A stretch of DNA of 7,706 bases from Gammaproteobacteria bacterium (GTDB lineage Bacteria > Pseudomonadota > Gammaproteobacteria > UBA9214). The notes under the pieces are model-generated. The model ran no database searches. It had not been told where the DNA came from and saw only the letters and a list, made by a program, of their open reading frames with translations. The DNA lies in assembly GCA_029864225.1 (NCBI GenBank), contig JAOTTU010000095.1, positions 1-7,706 of the forward strand. Direction: 5' to 3'. Positions 5,401 to 7,706 of the stretch are shown here, in pieces (position 1 is the first letter of the stretch; each line of letters begins with the position of its first letter). A program made the translations under genes and the position numbers.

Positions 5401-5449
5401 TTTCTTCTTGCTGTTCCCGGATTTCCACGCCTCTACCCGGTCCCCGATT

Positions 5450-5713
5450 TCATATCGGTGCGTTATTGAACGGCGCCATCATGGCGTCCAGTTCGGGGAT
5501 GGCCTGTCTCAGCAGATCAAGGGCGGCTGGCCTTGCCTGCATATCCAGTGCGTAGCGAGTATCCGGGGCGCACACGATGAGCGCAACCGGTTCGATTTTT
5601 CCATGCATTCGACAGAGAGGGTCGCTTTTGTCGTAGCGGAAATCGACAGATTCGATCGCGATGAGCATGCATCTCGAGTCACTGAATATCTCACTGGCGC
5701 GCAAGGTCTCCAT
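5450..5713 (-). CDS. Small protein of unknown function, last gene of the GerW/DUF2953 operon
   Basis: An 87-residue soluble protein I do not recognise. Its ATG (5713) follows the TAA of the upstream gene directly (TAAATG), with no own Shine-Dalgarno, so translation is probably coupled. The middle reads as a compact alpha/beta domain: RCMLIAIESVDFRYD, then PVALIVCAPDTRYALDM, then a helix AALDLLRQAIPELDAMM. There are no membrane segments or signal peptide. Cys residues at 15, 34 and 48 do not form a metal motif. Its place in the operon suggests a partner of GerW or the DUF2953 protein. Confidence 0.7.
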   Translation of the reverse strand: METLRASEIFSDSRCMLIAIESVDFRYDKSDPLCRMHGKIEPVALIVCAPDTRYALDMQARPAALDLLRQAIPELDAMMAPFNNAPI

Positions 5714-6307
5714 TTATCGAGCAACGGCACGCATTTGTTTTAGCCCCTGCCAAATTGAGGGTGACAGCAGCAATCCCGCGGCGAGATAGAGCATCTGCAA
5801 GGGAATAAGCCGTAGGTTTCCACGGCTGTCCAGTTCAAAGGTCTCCTCGACGAAATCCGGGACGATGCCAACCGTCGCCTCCCTGGCAGTGGAGAGGATG
5901 CCCGCCACGGGTCCGACAACGGCCCATAATTGCCCTGTGTCAGCCGGGTCGCCGAGACCGATACGAACATTCAAACGGACGTCCCGCTTGTGAATGGCAT
6001 GCCAGACATCCCTGATGAATCGGGTGACCCGGCGGCGAAACGATTTCTGCCGGACAATGGCAAAGACAGGGTGCTTTTCCCGGGATGAACGCTCAAAGCG
6101 GCCGGCTGGTTGTGCCCTTTCTTCGCCTTCCGGAGTGGGTGACTCTGGTTTGGACGCGGGAAGCCGGATGCGGACAAGGCCGAACAACCAGCGCAACCGG
6201 ACATCGCCCTGGAACCCCTGCTGCCAGGACATCCGGTACGTCAAGGTAACGGGAACCGCCAACAGGGCGATTGATAACAGCAGGAATGTCACCAGTCCGA
6301 TCAGCAT
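5714..6307 (-). CDS. DUF2953 membrane-anchored protein (YtfI-like)
   Basis: A 197-residue protein from the ATG at 6307, with GGTGAG just upstream; GTG codons at 6319 and 6316 are in frame but less likely. Residues 3-22 are an N-terminal membrane anchor (LIGLVTFLLLSIALLAVPVTL). A short domain (QGDVRLRWLFGLVRIRLP) and a charged linker follow, then the block typical of DUF2953: VRIGLGDPADTGQLWAVVGPVAG (about 114-136) and VGIVPDFVEETFEL. The C-terminal hydrophobic stretch (LYLAAGLLL) may be a second membrane contact. In Bacillus the DUF2953 protein YtfI is encoded beside YtfJ/GerW, the same partnership as here. It starts 15 nt after the GerW stop and ends directly at the next ATG. The molecular function is unknown. 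Confidence 0.82.
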   Translation of the reverse strand: MLIGLVTFLLLSIALLAVPVTLTYRMSWQQGFQGDVRLRWLFGLVRIRLPASKPESPTPEGEERAQPAGRFERSSREKHPVFAIVRQKSFRRRVTRFIRDVWHAIHKRDVRLNVRIGLGDPADTGQLWAVVGPVAGILSTAREATVGIVPDFVEETFELDSRGNLRLIPLQMLYLAAGLLLSPSIWQGLKQMRAVAR

Positions 6308-6322
6308 TGAACTCACCACCCG

Positions 6323-6670
6323 TTACGCGCTTGCCTTTGCGGATACCGTCTTGCCGATGGCTTCGGCAATCTTCTCCAATGCCGATGCCGTACCGGACTT
6401 GATGGGTTCGACCCGCACCCCGTCCGCATTGATGATGATAAGGGCCACCGGTTTGACACCCCCGCCGCCCCCGGTGCCACCCCCCTGACCGCTGCCTTTT
6501 TTTGGCTCGGTGCCCTGGCCGCCGCCGACGCCAAACCCGAAACCGACACTAACGAGTGGAATCAGGGTATTGCCTTCGACCGTGATGGGCTCACCCACGA
6601 CCGTCTTGGTGTTGAGCATGCGTTCAATCTCCCCAACCGCCTTGTCGAACAGCTTCTCGATGTCTTCCAT
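6323..6670 (-). CDS. GerW/YtfJ family protein
   Basis: A 115-residue protein from the ATG at 6670, preceded by a consensus AGGAGG with 5-nt spacing; longer in-frame starts up to 6787 lack this. An amphipathic helix (1-20) is followed by the family core TVVGEPITVEGNTLIPLVSVGFGFGVGGG (23-51). A Gly-rich loop comes next (59-71), then VKPVALIIINADGVRVEPI (72-90) and a C-terminal helix. This is the Spore_YtfJ/GerW architecture. In Bacillus, GerW is needed for germination enzyme function, but homologues are widespread in non-sporulating bacteria, where the role is unknown. It is the first gene of a three-gene operon with DUF2953 and a small unknown protein. Confidence 0.87.
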   Translation of the reverse strand: MEDIEKLFDKAVGEIERMLNTKTVVGEPITVEGNTLIPLVSVGFGFGVGGGQGTEPKKGSGQGGGTGGGGGVKPVALIIINADGVRVEPIKSGTASALEKIAEAIGKTVSAKASA

Positions 6671-6790
6671 AGCCGCCTCCTGTTCCAGGCCATGCCCTGC
6701 GTGTCTGGATTTGTTGATTGGCCGGTGCCTGATAACTGTGCCGTCAATAAAATGCCGCTGACATTCACCGGGTTCCCTGCTTAACACCTG

Positions 6791-6818
6791 TTGCGTGCGC
6801 GTCGTGGCAGCATTTAAT
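6791..6818 (+). promoter_or_regulatory. Candidate promoter for the ICMT-like gene
   Basis: TTGCGT (6791-6796) and TTTAAT (6813-6818) are separated by 16 bp, with 3/6 and 5/6 matches to sigma-70 consensus. TATAGT at 6831-6836 is an alternative -10 without a good -35. Transcription from either would run into the ATG at 6870. Confidence 0.3.
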
Positions 6819-6829
6819 GAGCGGTAAAT

Positions 6830-6845
6830 CTATAGTTAACCATAG
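6830..6845. promoter_or_regulatory. 16-bp near-perfect dyad between divergent genes (possible operator)
   Basis: CTATAGTTAACCATAG is symmetric around GTTAAC with a single mismatched pair. It lies in the 199-bp region between the divergent GerW operon and the ICMT-like gene, 24 bp before the latter's ATG, and overlaps a possible -10 (TATAGT). The size and placement fit a dimeric repressor site; no regulator is identified. Confidence 0.4.
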
Positions 6846-6869
6846 CAGGTGAGTCGAAGGAGTGAGCCC

Positions 6870-7562
6870 ATGACTGTAGGGAAAACAGGATCTGCGACCC
6901 GTTTGATCATTGCTTCCGCTGCCGGCCTCGGCTTCTTCGCCGGGATCATCTTCTGGCCTGCGGGGCGCCTTGCCTGGATCGAAGGCTGGCTCTACTTCGG
7001 GATTGTCACGACGAGTCTGCTTGTCAGCTTTGTCTATCTCCGGTGCGTGAATCCGGAGGTCATCGAACATCGGCTCCGCCTGGGCAAAGGCACCAAGTCC
7101 TGGGACAAGCTATGGAGTGTTTTATTTACGCCGGTTTTCCTGGCGATCTACGTGGTCGCGGGATTCGATGCCGTGCGTTTCGAATGGTCAACCATGTCCC
7201 CGTGGCTATGGCCCCTGGGGTTGGGGCTGTGGCTGCCGGGTTACGTCCTGTTTGCATGGGCCATGGGAGTCAATCCCTTCTTTGAGAAAACGGTCCGGAT
7301 CCAGACCGAACGGGGACACCGTGTCATCGACACTGGTCCGTATGGTTTCATCCGCCATCCAGGATACCTGGGGTTCTTTGGCTGGGGCCTGTCCACCCCG
7401 CTGTTCCTGGGTTCCTGGTGGGCATTTATCCCCGCACTGTTGTCGGTTGCCGCCATAGTGATCCGAACCGCGCTGGAAGACCAAACGCTGCGCGAAGAAC
7501 TCACCGGCTACCGGGATTATGCAAACAGGGTACGTTATCGGCTGATCCCGGGAATATGGTGA
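6870..7562 (+). CDS. Isoprenylcysteine carboxyl methyltransferase (ICMT/PEMT)-like integral membrane protein
   Basis: A 230-residue membrane methyltransferase homologue from the ATG at 6870 (GGAG 7 nt upstream); the in-frame GTG at 6849 is less likely. Hydrophobic segments lie at about 12-30, 38-58, 80-99, 112-134 and 170-198. The family signature GPYGFIRHPGY (156-166) contributes to SAM binding, and the C-terminal RTALEDQTLREELTGYRDY (199-217) with VRYRLIPGIW closes the active site in ICMT-fold enzymes. Bacterial members probably methylate lipids, isoprenoid-linked or small acceptors; prenylated CaaX proteins are not expected here. The acceptor cannot be read from sequence. The gene stands alone, divergent from the GerW operon. 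Confidence 0.85.
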   Translation: MTVGKTGSATRLIIASAAGLGFFAGIIFWPAGRLAWIEGWLYFGIVTTSLLVSFVYLRCVNPEVIEHRLRLGKGTKSWDKLWSVLFTPVFLAIYVVAGFDAVRFEWSTMSPWLWPLGLGLWLPGYVLFAWAMGVNPFFEKTVRIQTERGHRVIDTGPYGFIRHPGYLGFFGWGLSTPLFLGSWWAFIPALLSVAAIVIRTALEDQTLREELTGYRDYANRVRYRLIPGIW

Positions 7563-7633
7563 ACAAATACCCTGGCGCAGAAGGAGTTGACAGGTTCTGC
7601 ATACGATCCAGGCAGCCGTATACGGAAAGGAAA

Positions 7634-7706
7634 ATGATCGTAGCCATAACAATCAAGTGGTCAGAGTACTTGTATAGGTTCAAGTACAGAAATCACGAAT
7701 GTCGCA
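7634..7706 (+). CDS. Possible truncated ORF running off the right edge
   Basis: From the ATG at 7634, with GGAAAGGAAA just ahead as a purine-rich ribosome binding site, the frame stays open for 24 codons to the edge (MIVAITIKWSEYLYRFKYRN, then HECR). No family is recognisable. Its base use is more A+T rich than the other genes. A 7-bp hairpin (GTACTTG 7666-7672 / CAAGTAC 7681-7687) lies inside it, which could instead mean this is non-coding. Confidence 0.25.
   Translation, partial: MIVAITIKWSEYLYRFKYRNHECR
7666..7687. repeat. 7-bp perfect stem-loop
   Basis: GTACTTG and CAAGTAC flank an 8-nt loop, 104 bp downstream of the ICMT-like stop codon. No T-tract follows, so a terminator role is weak. 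A 10-bp palindrome CCGTATACGG lies just upstream at 7616-7625. Confidence 0.35.

Larger units (their letters stand above)
5001..5449. other. 449-bp region without an intact gene: IS remnant plus palindrome
   Basis: The region contains the leader and presumed promoter of the zinc-ribbon gene (5001-5150, no convincing -35/-10 pair), a broken IS3-type transposase fragment (5152-5346), a REPIN-like palindrome (5346-5400) and a short tail reaching the end of the next operon. Plus-strand open frames across it look like antisense shadows. Confidence 0.6.

Noticed and set aside
5444..5458. CCGAT-N5-ATCGG hairpin at the end of the GerW operon as a terminator
   Set aside because: It overlaps the stop codon, has only a 5-bp stem and lacks a T-tract on the minus strand.
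5125..5469. Plus-strand open frame of 114 codons
   Set aside because: It runs antisense through the transposase remnant and across the palindrome; its translation through the repeat is the type of spurious product such repeats give.
2952..7578. 12-bp direct repeat ATACCCTGGCGC at 2952-2963 and 7567-7578, each just after a stop codon
   Set aside because: One or two 12-mer repeats are expected by chance in a window this long, and the flanks do not match.
1..7706. CRISPR array, tRNA or rRNA genes
   Set aside because: No regularly spaced repeats, no cloverleaf-forming sequence and no conserved rRNA segments were seen on either strand.

Overview
The window is GC-rich chromosomal DNA that looks gammaproteobacterial. 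The genes that point this way are a Blc-type lipocalin lipoprotein, a GerW/DUF2953 pair in a Gram-negative setting, an exported class I methyltransferase and an NYN-LOTUS protein. The lineage is inferred from gene style only; no rRNA or tRNA is present. It is a run of short, mostly unrelated transcription units. Three kinds of palindromic repeats and one broken insertion sequence lie between them.

Layout. 1-43 (-): a possible divergent gene cut by the window edge. 61-112: three TTGTAC repeats spaced by multiples of 11 bp. 122-187: a two-hairpin, REPIN-like palindrome filling the leader of the lipocalin gene (blc, 193-744, +). 751-1566 (-): an NYN ribonuclease-like domain joined to a LOTUS domain, convergent with blc. 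1567-1936: a gene-free stretch of 370 bp with a 10-bp phased TTAA repeat and two dyads. 1937-2944 (+): a zinc alcohol dehydrogenase that has lost its structural-zinc lobe. 3048-5000 (-): a two-gene unit, with a four-TM coiled-coil protein carrying a double zinc ribbon upstream and an exported SAM methyltransferase downstream. 5001-5449: no intact gene, but the C-terminal remnant of an IS3-type transposase (5152-5346) that stops exactly at a second REPIN-like palindrome (5346-5400). 5450-6670 (-): a tight three-gene operon of GerW/YtfJ, DUF2953 and a small unknown protein. 6870-7562 (+): an isoprenylcysteine methyltransferase-like membrane protein, divergent from that operon across a 199-bp spacer that holds a near-perfect 16-bp dyad. 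7563-7706: mostly empty, with a possible new ORF running off the end.

How the genes fit together. No single pathway joins the window. Functional links are supported only inside the operons: GerW with DUF2953 is a pairing also known from Bacillus (ytfJ/ytfI), and the zinc-ribbon protein with the exported methyltransferase may form an envelope unit. The observations most worth a second look are the phased TTGTAC repeats (resembling LitR/CarH B12-photoreceptor operators) in front of blc, the palindrome that rebuilds the blc leader, the family of dyads sharing a TCAG core, the missing structural-zinc lobe of the dehydrogenase, and a SAM methyltransferase with an export signal.
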